Assembly (NCBI RefSeq): GCF_000226115.1
Contig: NC_016460.1
Span: 2,976,001 to 3,040,000 of the forward strand
Source of the DNA: Thermothielavioides terrestris NRRL 8126
Taxonomy: Eukaryota; Ascomycota; Sordariomycetes; Sordariales; Chaetomiaceae
Length of the DNA stretch: 64,000 nucleotides
Direction of reading: 5' to 3'
Positions 1 through 11,636 of the stretch are shown piece by piece. The notes under the pieces are model-generated. The model saw only the letters and a list, made by a program, of their open reading frames with translations. It made no database searches and had not been told where the DNA came from. The position numbers were made by a program, and so were the translations under genes. Positions within the stretch are counted from its first letter, which is position 1. Every line of letters starts with the position of its first letter.

Positions 1-2292
1 CCTCTGACTCCGAACTATCGTGGGTTGCCTGGTTGGCAAATGCGAAGGCCGCGGCGGTGGCGAGTCGAGACGAGGCAGTGAGCACAGGTCGTGTTCCAGA
101 CGGGTGGAGTGGATGCCTCGTTGGGCACTGCCAGGACGAGACAACTTACTCTACCAAGTCGGCTTTCTGCGGCAGCAATCCTCCCGACGGGTTGCGAGAC
201 ATTCCAGTCTTGGCCGAGTCATTTGATTCTCGGTCGGCCGATTGCCCTCAGTTTCCCGACAGACAGACAGCCCAAATGTCTCGCTGCGGTGCCGTTCCGG
301 CCCCGGATATGAGGCAGTGAGCACGCCGTCAGCCGCCTCGCGCAAGCCTCGCCTCGCGCAGGTGGAGAGGAGATGGAGAGGAGCTCTTTGATGCAGATCT
401 GTGACAAGCTCACCGACTCGCCGTCTGTGCCCGCTACCTGGCACGCCACTCCCACAAAGAATCCATCCCATCTTCGCCGACTAGTCGCGGAGTTGCCAAG
501 AAGAGGCGTCAGCGGCGAGAACCGATCGCGGGCTCTGCGACCACGAACATTCTCTGCAGCGCATCAACACGACGGCACAAAGAGAGCTATGACACTATCC
601 CAGCAGGCCGGTAGCTACCCGCTCTTTTGCCAGCCGCATGGTTGCACTGATTCTAGCAAGCGTCAGGCGCTTTCCTTGTCCTATCTGCCACCAGAATATC
701 CAAGCTCGGCCCACGGTATGATGGGAGAATCTCCGAAGCCTGTCTCTCGTCCCAACTCCGCCCCGAGTTCCTAGAGCCAGTGCGCCTGCCGAGACAGTCG
801 CTTGACGATCGATCGGCCCAGCTGCCGAGCCGGACACGCAGACACGCTGACGCTGCTAAGTCACTCCACATACTGCACCCCGTCGTGACATCGGCGACGC
901 GGGGTCAGCTGCGCGATCGAGGTAGTTGTCTAACGCGTTTTGGACAACAATACTGTGGGAGTGGCGTGCTGGTTGATTATGTGATACAGAACGGAGTACA
1001 CAACGGCTACGGATGCCCATGTGCTAGATGCGCACCCCCCTGCATCTTGCAAGTTCCATTGGTATATTCCGTACTATCGTGAACTACTTGAAATTGAGTT
1101 CTGTTTCGTCTCGGCTAGGGAGTTACCTCTCTCCTCAAACGCGAGAAAACATGGCTTGTCCACCACCCGATGTTGCTTCTTTTCGAACCCGAACTGCTTG
1201 CGGGCATCGAGCGTTTCGTGGGCCCGTCGGCCAAAGAACGGTGATTCGCCAATGGCTCTCGCGAGACCTGCTAAGATACAAGGGTCGCTCCCCGCTCCCT
1301 GCTCGGTTCCACGGGCCCCAGTTGGTGGGCGCTCTTCTTCTCCGTCGCCGTCCCCGTCCCTACCAGCGGGCTGTCTTCCCGGGCAGCGGCATTACACACC
1401 ACGGCCCTACCTTTGCGTACTGACTGCAATCTTCTGATTCATCGAAATAAGGACCGTCAGACGACGGGATGATCAAACGAATGGCTAGCTAGCTCCATCG
1501 ACAAACCGGTCAACGTTCTTGATTATATCATTCTCGCTTTTCTTCCAGCAGGACGGGGGAGTGCACAAAGGATGTAACCGCACGTTCCGCGCCGTCTCCG
1601 TCTTCCCTGCATCTTCAGGAGGGAGGATTTCGGTGCGGGGCCGCGATGCAACATCAGAAACTCCTTCCTCCTGGCATCTGCATTGGTGGCTTGCGCTTTG
1701 GCCTGCACGCAAGCACTTTCGGTGATTTTACCGCGTAATTACGGATAGGGGATCTCTGCTGGTGCTGGCTGCAAATGTCGGGCAAGCACCAGCGCCGGAG
1801 TGAGACCTGGCGTGTGGAGTTGTTGCACCGAAGACTGGCGGTTCAAGCTCACCGTACGGATTATGTTCCCGAGTGTTTTAGTTGCCACAGTATGACAAGA
1901 ACGGGTAGGTGCCTAAGATACCTAAGGTACCTAGTGTACGGATTACTACAGTGGTAGTGTTGGATGTGAGTTGCAGAACTCATATGGATGCCCAAACTGA
2001 GGAGCATGTGCTTGGCTTCTACGATCTCCCCACTTCCGTGTGCATGGGAGGATGGATCATGCCACGCCGATACCTATTCCGTACAGATGATTAGACTCGA
2101 CTTTCCGCCCAAATGGCTCAGTCACTGTGAGCTTCCGGTTGGGTTCTCTGCGGTGTCTCCCATTCCAGCTCGCAGTATCTGAATAGCAGGAACTTCGTTT
2201 ACATCGAGGTCACGGTGCAATGGAATACACTACGCTCCAGATTCGACAACGCTGATTTGCGGTTTGTGGAGCCACCTTTGTTTCCATCCTGC
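1..2292. other. Gene-poor intergenic region
   Basis: No open frame here shows a recognisable domain or a credible exon chain. Only short frames in all six phases are present. The segment near 1900-1935 has TACCT/AGGTA-type short motifs common in fungal intergenic DNA. The phrase GAGGCAGTGAGCAC occurs twice (about 78 and 311). I see no gene. Confidence 0.6.
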
Positions 2293-2769
2293 CATCCATG
2301 TCGACCCCCCTAAATCCACTACGCAGTTTCCCTATTTCCACTACACACCACAGATGGTCCGTGCGCTCCCACCAAAATGCTGCAGCTCGCGTCGCCATCG
2401 TCCCTCTCTGACATGCCGTAACAGGAATCGCGTCTGAGCGTCCCTGGAGTCACGTGACCTTACCTTATCGATAAGCCTCTCCCTGAGCATCCCTGAAGTG
2501 ACGTGACCTTACGTTATCGATAAGCAGCTCCGATCAACGCCAACACAGCTTTGCTTCCGTCTTGTAAATGCCCTCTCCTTTGGTAAGCAACGTGGCAATT
2601 GACCGTTTGAATCTCTCAGCAGTTCCTATCGCGATTCCTGTTGTGGCATGTTGGCTGGGGGGCGTGGTGACACTCGTGGCCAAGTTTTGGTGGAAGCGCA
2701 CGGACCATCTATGGTGTGTAGTGGAAATAGGGAAACTGCATAGTGGATTTAGGGGGGTCGCATCCATGT
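2293..2769. mobile_element. Mutator-like MITE with 9-bp target duplication
   Basis: The element body is 2302-2760 (459 bp). It is flanked on both sides by the direct repeat CATCCATGT (2293-2301 and 2761-2769), a 9-bp target site duplication. The ends are inverted copies starting CGACCCCCCTAAATCC. The outer 77 bp of the two arms differ at only three positions, all C/T transitions, and a weaker match continues to about 130 bp (left arm to about 2432, right arm from about 2628). There is no transposase frame inside. Long terminal inverted repeats plus a 9-bp duplication are typical of Mutator-like (MULE) non-autonomous elements; that superfamily call is inference from structure. The centre holds a 49-bp tandem duplication, listed separately. 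Confidence 0.85.
2435..2525. repeat. 49-bp tandem duplication inside the MITE
   Basis: Two copies, starting at 2435 and 2484, share TGAGC-TCCCTG-AGT-ACGTGACCTTA-TTATCGATAAGC. Each contains an ACGTGACC core and the palindrome TTATCGATAA. The second copy differs mainly by G-to-A changes, similar to the transitions seen between the inverted arms. The repeats could be protein-binding sites used by a transposase or simply internal duplication; the sequence does not decide. Confidence 0.75.
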
Positions 2770-3478
2770 TAGCCTATTGGCCCAATCTGGCAAGCCGTTA
2801 CGCACCGTTAAGTCGGGGTGGGTTCCTACCTAACCTAACCAAAACTGACAACGGAATACAGTACGGACGTAACGACGGATCCGACCAGCCATCTCACTCG
2901 AGTTCGCATCCTGTTGAGACCAGTTTTTCCCGCTGTCAAAACACATCATAGCTCTGGCTTGTCGAGGAACTGGAAGCTGTCGGAATTGCTTGCTTTCCTT
3001 CAAGTCGCCTGCTTGTTCGGTTCTTCTCTGCACCAGTTGGTCTACACCTTTGCCAGCTCGCATCTGCACTTTCCATTCCAGACCGCCACCCGCTATCATT
3101 ACTCTCGCCCGAACGCGCCCAACGATAAACTTGCTCACCTGGGCAGCTTCCGTCTCCAGCTCCGAGTCACTTAACTCGGCGCACGCGGTCAAGGGCATCG
3201 TTGCCGATGCAACTTCCAGCTCTCATCGGAAATACGTCTGATGCACCCAGGCCCCGGGATTCGAGACTTGTTCTCTGCCTTCGAAGCTCCCGAGACACTG
3301 AACCAAGCCGCGCGCACAGCGAACCCAGGAACCCCCGGGCCAGCAATTGGCGCGCAATTTTGACGCGGCACGGCGGGATTGACGGCTGTGCGCGGTTGTG
3401 GAGACTCGAAAGCACGGGGCAGCTGCTCTCATCCTGACTTAGAGTACGCTAGCGAACTGAAGACAGCCCCCCCAAAAT
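2770..3478. other. Upstream region of the 1027-aa orphan gene
   Basis: No coding frame is supported. The region presumably contains the promoter and leader of the gene starting at 3479. No TATA box or other strong site was identified. Confidence 0.5.
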
Positions 3479-6400
3479 ATGGCAACCGCCAGTTTCGCAG
3501 CCGTTTCCCGCGCCGACACCCAACCTTTGCCCACCCGAGACATTCCCACCAGCCACACACGCAGCAACAACTCGTCGTTCAGCGGCGACGACGGCATCCT
3601 GCACCACACCAACCGCCAAACCCGCAGCTCGATCAAAGCCCCGGCATCCCGCTTTGCCGACCTGAGAAAGGACCGGCTTTCCCTGCCGTCGCTGCTGCAG
3701 CGCACCCCACTCTCGCCCGTTCTGTCGCAAACCGCAGCAGGCCCCCTGGACGGCCAACCCGCGCACGAGCAAACCCATCGCATCCCTGGCTCCTCGCAAA
3801 ACGGCCTCCACCACTCCAGCAGCGCCCACACTCTTCCGCCCAGGCCCGAGTTATTTGAAACACAGCAGACTGGCGGCGCCACGAAGACTCGTTCTCTCAA
3901 GTTCCATCTGCCCTCCACCGCCCTCGCTGCCCCCGCTGCCCCCGCCGATCCATCGTCTACGGGATCCAAGCGTCCAGCCTCATTTCCACCAGAGACACCC
4001 CGAGCCATCGACAGCCCGGCTGCGGCGAGGCCGCGACTGTCGTACGACGCCATTCCGGCCGCCAAACATCGGCTGACAGAGGGCGCTGCCAAGGAGGCGG
4101 CCCAAGGCCAGCGGGAACTGCTGTTGCCCAAGACCCTGCAGACTAGTACTACTCCCACGACAAAGACCGACGACAAAAAATCGCGCCCACCAGTATCGTA
4201 CAGACCACCGAACGGCGCCAATACTACCGGCACCACCTCGCCTGGCCGCGCCGTGATTCCGCCTATCCGGTCGTTCCGGTCGTCTGGCTCTCGAAGGAGC
4301 AGCGTGCTTGACTCTCGCACCCGGCGCGCGTCCGAGGAGTCATCCAAGGAGAGCGCCCCCGAACCTAACCAACGCGACCACGCATTGCAGGCTCTAGAGG
4401 GCCGAGGAGACAAGGATTTTTCGCGCTCCACCCCGTCCGAGTCTGGCGAGATGACCACGACCACCGACAACGACAACACCGCCGATATTTTCATGAAGAT
4501 CGCGCGGGAGGAGCCGGCGCTCCGAGCGCTAGAAAAGCTGCCGCCAGCACCGGCGGCCGAGACGAGTACTATCGTAAGTTCGTCCGCTTGTGTGCAGCGC
4601 GATGCTGGATTCCGCTCACAATTCACAGTCACGGATCGTCAGAACCTCGTCACATCGCCGCCCCCTCTCGACGTCCATTCCCTCCCATGAAGCTTCTGAA
4701 CCGCCACATCCGCGTCGCCTTTCCGACCAACGCGATGACTCGCGCACTCGGCAAGCGACCGACAGCCAGACTGCTCAACAATTGACAAGAGAGTTAGCCT
4801 ACAGCACAACAACGAGAGAGAATCTACCACCCATCGCGACCACTGTCGAGGGCTCTAGCCGCACGCAGCCTAGCCGGACGCCCCTGCGCCCGTCTCCCAT
4901 CACACCCAGACAGATTTCCTTCAAGGACGCGTTCGCCGAGAGCAGCTCGGCGTACCAACGCAGAAGGCAATCGCTCACAGAGGGCAGCAGCCTCTCCGGC
5001 TCGAGGTCATCGCAATACAGAAATCCGAATCTCGCAGTTACCCAGAGTCGGACGTACCATTCCTCCCCGCTGGTGCCGAAATCTGCAAACCTCCAGGCGG
5101 ACGGCCCTCAGCACGGCTCTGACGCAAACCATGGCGTCGAAGGGACCGAGTCCTCATCCTCGACGGCTGCGCCCTCCACTGTCTGGGATGAGTTGGACGA
5201 TTTGAAATCGAGAATCCATCGGCTCGAATTATCGGGCAAGATGCCGTCCATTGCTGGGTCGACAGCCCCCAGGTCGTCTGACGAGCGCCCGCGAACGGCA
5301 ACCACAAACGCCACCACCATGTCGGCTTCCCCCAGGCAAGGCTCTGGCACTGGTGCAGCGCAGGCGAATGGGAACAAGAGCCCATCGGCGCCCCGCGAGA
5401 CGCAGCCCCTCTTGCTCTCGGCTCTGGGCAAGACCAGAGATGCAGTCAGCTCAGACGTGTTCAGCGCCATCGAATCTGCCGCCACAGAGGCGCTGGCCTT
5501 GTCGTCGCTGATCGGTCCCGCTGGACAGCCAGGACCGATTTCGAGCGGCGCTAGTGCCATTGGAGGGTACAATGGCAACGTAACAGACAGGCAGTTACGC
5601 AAGAAGGCAGATAGCATCATCAGGAGCTTGACTGAGCTCTGTCTGGCCCTCGCCGACCCGGCGAGTCAGAATAAGAAACATCAGCCAGCAACAGCTCCAC
5701 CGGAACCGGAGCTCTTGTTGAGCCCGTCATCAGGCAAAGCCACGGCGGGCGCGCTGACGCCTCAGAGACGTCCTAGTGCTGTTGCCGACGTGATTGCCAA
5801 GGCAAGCACAAGCCCCAGGGCCCCGACAGCCCTGGAGCAAAAGAGAAAGACCATGCTGGCCGGCATCTCGCTCCCCAGCTCCCGCTACGCCACTGCGCCC
5901 TCCACTCCGTTGGAGCCCACCGCAGGGCGAAAGTCGTCTCTCCTCTTGGCGCGGATCCGCCGAGCGGCGACCGAAGAACCGGAGGAAACCCTCCAACAGA
6001 CAGGGAGACGGTCGTCGTTGCTGCTCAGGACAAGGAGATCCGGTGACGAAGAGCAGCCGGAGGAGACCCGTGAAGGGCAAAAGACGTCTCTACTCCTCCG
6101 CACCCGGAAAACTATGAACGAAGAGGACGAGCCGCGCTCTCGTGTGCCGTCTAGGGCCATCACCGAAATCAACAGCTTCCACGCGATTCCGCGCGACCTC
6201 GCCTTGACTGCTCTCGCCGGTCACCCCGCCCCTGAGAGCAACGCCGCGGCTGCGTCCTTACCGCTGCCGCGGCGCCGGCTCATCCCGTCTGCCATTTCCA
6301 CACGACTCGCTTCCACCGTGGCCCCGGCGGCCTCAACGCCGCTTACCCCAGCACGCAAGTACCTCGAGCGCGGAACGCTCCAGGATCGCGGATCATATCT

Positions 6401-6617
6401 CGAACGCGGCGCGCATCAAGAGCGTGGATCATATCTCGAACGCAGCGCGCATCAAGAGCGCGGGCCCATCAACGCCGTCTCGGAGAAGCTCGCCGAGGAG
6501 CGTGGCCAGCAGCAGCAGCAGAACCAACTCTCGCTGGGGCAGACCCCCACGGTCAGCCGGACCGGTAGTTTCGGTCGCCGCACTCGCGAGAGCAGCATCC
6601 CCAGCCTTCGCTCTTAA
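3479..6617 (+). CDS. Large disordered protein of unknown function (1027 aa, two exons)
   Basis: Exons 3479-4573 and 4629-6617. The donor GTAAGT at 4574 and acceptor CACAG at 4628 join in phase 0; the downstream frame is otherwise open from 4590 and lacks its own good start. The protein is rich in Ser, Pro, Arg and Thr and looks mostly disordered. Ordered-looking islands are ADIFMKIAREEPALRALE (about residues 335-352), a short helix WDELDDLKSRIHRLEL (about 551-566), and a segment around RQLRKKADSIIRSLTELC. Three spaced copies of an SLLL-R-R motif lie at about 800-870, and a YLERG-HQERG repeat lies near the C-terminus (6359-6465). I recognise no enzymatic domain. The islands look like conserved peptides of fungal scaffold-type proteins, but I cannot name the family. 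The gene model is solid; the function is unknown. Confidence 0.82.
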
Positions 6618-7895
6618 AAGGTCGCCCGGGCCCTCGAAACACGCAGGCTCTAGGCCGCGGCGCGCATCGAATACGGCGCTCGATGACGCCTCATGAACGA
6701 ACCATCACGTCTCCAACTCCCTTCACGACTGTACCAGCATCACCAGGGTATGTATATACACATTACGAGGCGGGGCGTGGCGTGGCGTTTTCTGCGCATT
6801 TCTTGTCTTTGCATTCACAGGAGTCGGGAAAGAGGGCGCTCGGACTTGACGACTTTTTTTTGTTTTCCCCGCATTCGGCGTCGGCGTCTGTGTATCATGT
6901 GTTGCTGTTGCCTGTTTTCTCGGCCGCTGTTTCTGTCTCGACGCTGCTTTGATTGTGGGACGGAATTCTGAATGCATCGCACAAGCATGGCGTACCGGTT
7001 CTTCCACGGCTGCAAAAGCGCGCACTTGCATTGAAACGCCCATGGGTAAAGGGAAGGGCGACTTGGCTTTTTTTTATGACAACTTGGGAAGGAAAGAGAT
7101 GGATGGAATGTGCGATGTCGACATAATGGTTTATCGTGTGGGCTGGGATAGCGATGAGTGGTGGATTGTGTTGGTTTCCGTTTATTTGGCTCTTCTGCAT
7201 CGGGGGAGGGGTTTTTTTTTTGCCGTCTTTGCGCAGTCTTCAGGCGTTTACCTCGGGTTGTATATCATGGCACTTCAGGGTCGGTTCGTCTTGATGCTCT
7301 GTTGAGATACCCTGAGCTGGAGGAACGAATCGTTATCATGTGCGGCCGGAGGGGGCTTTGAGGGCAGGCTTTGCGAAAGATGGAGTTGAAGGGGGCTGTT
7401 AGGGGCCCGACAGGGCGATGCTTTAATGGATGGTTTTGCATGTTCTGTTTCACGACGAGGTTCGTGTGTTGAGCTGTGATGCGGTGTTGAACGGTGTACG
7501 GAAGTACACACTAAGTTGGCGCCGGCCCGCCGCTGCGGTCTGACTCATGCTGCTCGACGCCGACCACGCATTCGGGACGGCAAAAAACTGCTCTTGTTAG
7601 CATTCCAGCGAGACCACCAACGGGGAGGTTTCCATGCCTGCCTGCGTGGCTAGACACCGGACGTGTCGATCGGGGGTGGAGTGTCCCCATCTGCCAGCGG
7701 AATATAGAATACAGACCTCGCCTTCATTAAGCCGAGGAATAGCCCTTTTACGCACTAATAAAGCTCAGAGCGCTCAGCCGCCACCACCTCTCATCAATTG
7801 TACCGACATTGGATTCACTCAGAGTAGTACACTCCAAACCGAATCCTGTCCTGTCTCTTTTTTTCTCTCTCTGGTTCCTCCTCGCCCATCCATAC
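6618..7895. other. Intergenic region between the orphan gene and tpt1
   Basis: The first part should hold the 3' UTR of the upstream gene, and the part near 7800 should hold the promoter and leader of tpt1. Several T tracts occur (6854-6862, 7058-7065, 7213-7220). The open frames here do not look coding. Confidence 0.5.
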
Positions 7896-9210
7896 ATGCA
7901 AAAGCCCTTTCCCCGAATTCGCCCCCTCGCATCGGCCCTGTCGAGATCCACAACCACATCATTCACATCCAACTCTTTCTTCTCAACCACTACCGCGGCC
8001 TCATTTTCCACCTCAGCTTCAGTTACATCGAAACATAAACCGATATCTCAACGCACCTCAACTTCCACATCCACCCGCAGAACCGGCATCGACAGGACCA
8101 CCAAGAAGAGCCCAAGCAGAGCCCCACCCCCGCCTCGCCCGCTCGGAACAATGGACGACCCGACCATGGACGAGCCCAGCCTGGCGGCAAGCGAGGCCCT
8201 GGCTGATCAGCTCGAGGACATGGCCATGTCTGCTGCGTCTGGGTCGCGGCGCGGTGGTCGTCGTGGTGGTGGTGGCGGGAAAGGTGGGAAAGGCGCCGGT
8301 GGTGGTGGGGGAAGGGGACGGCGGGAGGTGGACTTGTCGAAGGCGCTGTCGAGGCTGCTGAGGCATCAGGCTGGCCAGGCGGGGATTGAGCTTGATCGGG
8401 AGGGGTTTGCGAGGCTTGATTTGGTGGTGAGTTTTTGTTCCTTTTGCTTTGCTTTGTTTTGTTTTACTTCCATTCTTGAACCAACTGGCTGACAACACAC
8501 AGCTCCAATGGGGCCCGCTGCGTGCCCTCGCGCCCAGCTTCGCCGAGATCCTCGACGCCGTGCACAACTCGGACAAGCAGCGCTTCGCCATCAAGCCCAA
8601 CCCGGCCACCAACCCGGCGCTCGACGAGTCGTCCACCGACCCGCGCCACTGGCTCATCCGCGCCAACCAGGGCCACAGCATCAAGCTCGACAGCGAGCAC
8701 CTGCTCAAGCCGCTCGCCCTGCCCGCCGCGGACGGCAGCGACCTCCCCGAGGGCACGCTCCCGATCCCGCCGACGGTCATCCACGGCACCTACTTCGCCT
8801 TCTGGCCGGCCATCGTGGCGTCGGGCGGCCTGCGGCCCATGGGGCGCAACCACGTGCACTTCAGCACGGGCCTGCCCGAGGACACGGCCGCGGGCGTGAT
8901 CAGCGGCATGCGCCGCGACGCCGAGCTGCTGGTGTACGTCGACGTGGCCGCCAGCATGCGCGAGGCCGGCATCAAGTGGTGGATGAGCGACAACGGGGTC
9001 GTGCTGACCGAGGGCGACGCGGACGGGCTCGTGCCGCTGCGCTTCTTCAAGGAGGTCGTCGGGCGCGCCCAGGGCGTCGGCGTGCTCTGGCGCGACGGCC
9101 AGAAGGTGGCCGACTTGCCCGCCGGGTTGGTCGTGCGGGTGCCGCAGGGGAAGGCTGGGAGGGGTGGGCGCGGTGGAGGCGGGAGGGGGAGGGGGAGGGG
9201 GAGGGGATGA
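7896..9210 (+). CDS. TPT1: tRNA 2'-phosphotransferase (Tpt1/KptA family)
   Basis: Exons 7896-8426 and 8503-9210 (412 aa), joined in phase 0 by GTGAGT and ACACAG. The enzyme removes the 2'-phosphate left at the splice junction by fungal tRNA ligase, transferring it to NAD+. Family signatures are visible: LSKALSRLLRH at the start of the catalytic domain, RANQGHS, HGT, and GLRPMGRNHVHFS. From the first ATG the protein begins with about 65 residues that lack any acidic residue and are rich in Arg, Ser and Thr (MQKPFPRIRPLASALSR), resembling a mitochondrial presequence. A second in-frame ATG at 8151 has good context (AACAATGG) and would give a 327-aa cytosolic or nuclear form. A Gly-rich basic stretch precedes the domain and an RG-rich tail ends the protein. 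Yeast Tpt1 is only about 230 aa, so both ends are extended. Function is secure; the start used is uncertain. Confidence 0.92.
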
Positions 9211-9345
9211 GAGGGCTAATAATTCCTGGACTGGTTGTTGGACATCCTGCAACGCAGCGCGTGCTCAGAAGGATTGAAGGGCGAGACCTGATTCTGGGCT
9301 GAACCGCCAGCCTGAGAAGATACGCTGTGCCACGAGTCCGGGCAA

Positions 9346-11004
9346 TTACTTGTCTTGAACGCCCGAATCCCAAGACGGGCCTATAAAACCTGCTGGTTCT
9401 TCGCAGTGCTCAAGCCGGTCCAAATAAAAGACCTGAAGCATTGCCTCATCATAATCCCATTGCCCATCCGACCGGGAAATGCGCCCACGCTCAATCAAAA
9501 TTTCCATGTCAAATGCCATGCCATATTCCGCCGGGAACCTCTCGCAGATCTGCCCAAGCCACGCCGCAAAATCCCAAGGGAAGGGAGAACCCCAAGTCGA
9601 AACCGAGCAGCGGCGAGAAGGCAACGCTCCATGGCCTTGCCGTGCCCACTGCCCATCAAGGTATTCCACTCACCCGTACACCCCCTTCCGCCACTTGCTC
9701 CAACGCCCCCAGAATCCTGGCCAGCTCCTCCCCCCTGTGCTTCTCCTCCTGCTGCAGCCTAGGGGTAATCACCAACGTCAGTATCAGCTCCACCAGCCTT
9801 CCAGTTATTATAAACCATTATCAAGCCAACTCCAAGGCAGTGCTGTACGCATACATAACTCGAAAAGATGGGGCGGCGGGGACAAAAGAGAAGCCGAGGA
9901 AGCGGCGGGGAGAGCGGGGAGGGTAAAGGAGGAGGGCTACTCACCAAGCGAGGACCTCCTCGGCGATGCGGCGGCGCGCCAGCTTCACCCCGCCGCGCAC
10001 GCCCGTCACCCGGCCCAGGCCGGCCGGCACCTTGAAGCCGTCCGGGCCAAAGTCCGGGTAGCCGTCGTAGGCGGGGGCGCCGGGGACGGCGGCCAGGCTG
10101 CGCGTGAGCTTGTACTGCGGCGCGCGCAGGCCGAGGTGTGCGCAGAGCGCGGCGACGCGGGCTGTCGTGGGGGTTGTTGGGTCGTCGTACTCTTCTTCTT
10201 CTTCGGCTTCGGCTTCGCCTTTCTTCTCGGCGGGGTCGTCTCCGGCGTCTTCTTCGACTTTTACCTTGGGTTTGGGGTCCTCTTGGGGTTTGTTGGGCGC
10301 CGCCGCGGGGGTGGAGGAGGGCCGTGCGGCGGAGGATGTCGTCGCCGTCGTCGTCGTCGTCGGGATGGTGATGAGTTTCCTCTTCTTAGCGGGGGCGACG
10401 GCCGGCCGCCGGGTGCGCTCGGGCTGCGAGAAGGTGACGTGCTCCCCGACAACCTCGATCTCGCCGCAGGCCGTGAGCCATTCGACGCAGCACTTGGCGG
10501 CGTACTTCTTGGCGCTCTTCTTGCGGGGGAAAGCCGGGGCGGCTGCGGCGCCGGCCGCCGGGTCGGGGAAGATCCTCGGCTCGGGTTCGGCGGGCCACTT
10601 TAAGATGCAGCGGGCGGTGAAACCGCCTTCGGGAGTGCCCCCTTCTTCGTACTCGACAGTGCCGCCACGGGCCTGGGTGAACACTGTATGCGTGTGTCAG
10701 TGTCAGTGTGTCGGTCACAGTGAGGGGAAAGGGAAGGAAAAGATGAGGAAACAGTACAGTTCATCACAGAGACCCAGTCCGTCTTGCCGAGGTCGGGCTC
10801 GGGCTCCATCGAGCGCCTGAGGTCGGCGGCGATAGCGCGCCTCAGCTGGCCCAGAGCGCGCCGCTGCATTGTCGTCAGCGGTTTCGGATTGGCTTCCTGC
10901 TGCGCGATCCAGGCCTTCACGTCGTGGTAGACAACGGGCTCGGCCTCATTGAGCCACGACGCCATGTCGGGCTCATTGCTGCTATTGTTACCGTTATGCG
11001 CCAT
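9346..11004 (-). CDS. Double-stranded RNA-binding domain protein (424 aa, four exons)
   Basis: Exons in reading order: 11004-10758, 10683-9945, 9758-9674, 9549-9346, all frames closing to 425 codons. The start is the ATG giving MAHNGNNSS. A dsRBD is assembled across the first intron: TDWVSVMN joins LFTQARGG, followed by FTARCILKW and the typical C-terminal helix RKKSAKKYAAKCCVEWL. The middle is low complexity (Thr/Pro, then an acidic Glu run), followed by VAALCAHLGLRAPQYKLTRS, a second ordered segment. The third exon encodes a helix (LQQEEKHRGEELARILGALE), and the fourth begins ICERFPAEYGMAFDMEI. The first intron has a less usual GTACTG donor, and the third intron is the least certain. No nuclease motif is visible, so a pure RNA-binding role is the safest reading. 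It lies tail to tail with tpt1, about 135 bp away. Confidence 0.78.
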
Positions 11005-11636
11005 GTCTATTTGTCTTCGACTTTTTTTTTCTTCTAATGGAAACCTTGAGTTCTCTTGTCGATCCAACCCCGCGCTGCTTGGGAGGTCGGTAGTTATACT
11101 GCTGCGCGTGGGGTTGTCGGTCGCTTGGCGCCTTGCACCTTCAGTTGGCTCCGTTGAAGCATAAGTGAGGGTGGAGGAGGGTGAGGCCAACCGCATCAAC
11201 TCAATCAGACACCACTTTCTTTTCCATCCCATACTCATTCACTACCTAAATTCACCAATGAACGGAGAGACTGCTGTGGTTGGTGGCCTTCTTCAGCAAA
11301 CACGCAGGCTCGGGCCGCGCTGTGCCGGCCACAAGCCCCGAGCGCCCATACATCCGCCAAACGTAGCGCCAGAGACCAAGCAGAGATGCCCAACTTCACA
11401 CGGAGTTAGGTATCCTATATTCCATAGGCCAAGACAGAGCACCCAAGGGACCTTCGCCGACCTTCGCCTTCTCACTGAAATCCGACCGTTTACAGATGCG
11501 GATGCATGCATATCTTTGCCATGTCATCCATTGATTACGGAATACCGTGGGTATCATAATGTCCTGTGCATGTAAGTCGGCCGCCGGCTACGCCAATCCG
11601 GAGCAGTCCGCTCGACGCGGGGAACGCAAAAGCTCG
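11005..11636. other. Spacer between EFG1 3' end and the dsRBD gene
   Basis: Both flanking genes run on the minus strand, so this is the promoter/leader of the dsRBD gene and the 3' UTR of EFG1. A T-rich tract on the plus strand (purine-rich on the sense strand) sits directly upstream of the ATG at 11004. No gene seen. Confidence 0.5.

Noticed and set aside
3439..4632. 397-codon minus-strand frame opposite the 1027-aa orphan
   Set aside because: The plus frame continues across a good intron into a second long exon, while the minus frame has no partner exons.
8464..9252. 262-codon minus-strand frame opposite tpt1
   Set aside because: Antisense shadow; the plus strand encodes the complete Tpt1 catalytic domain.
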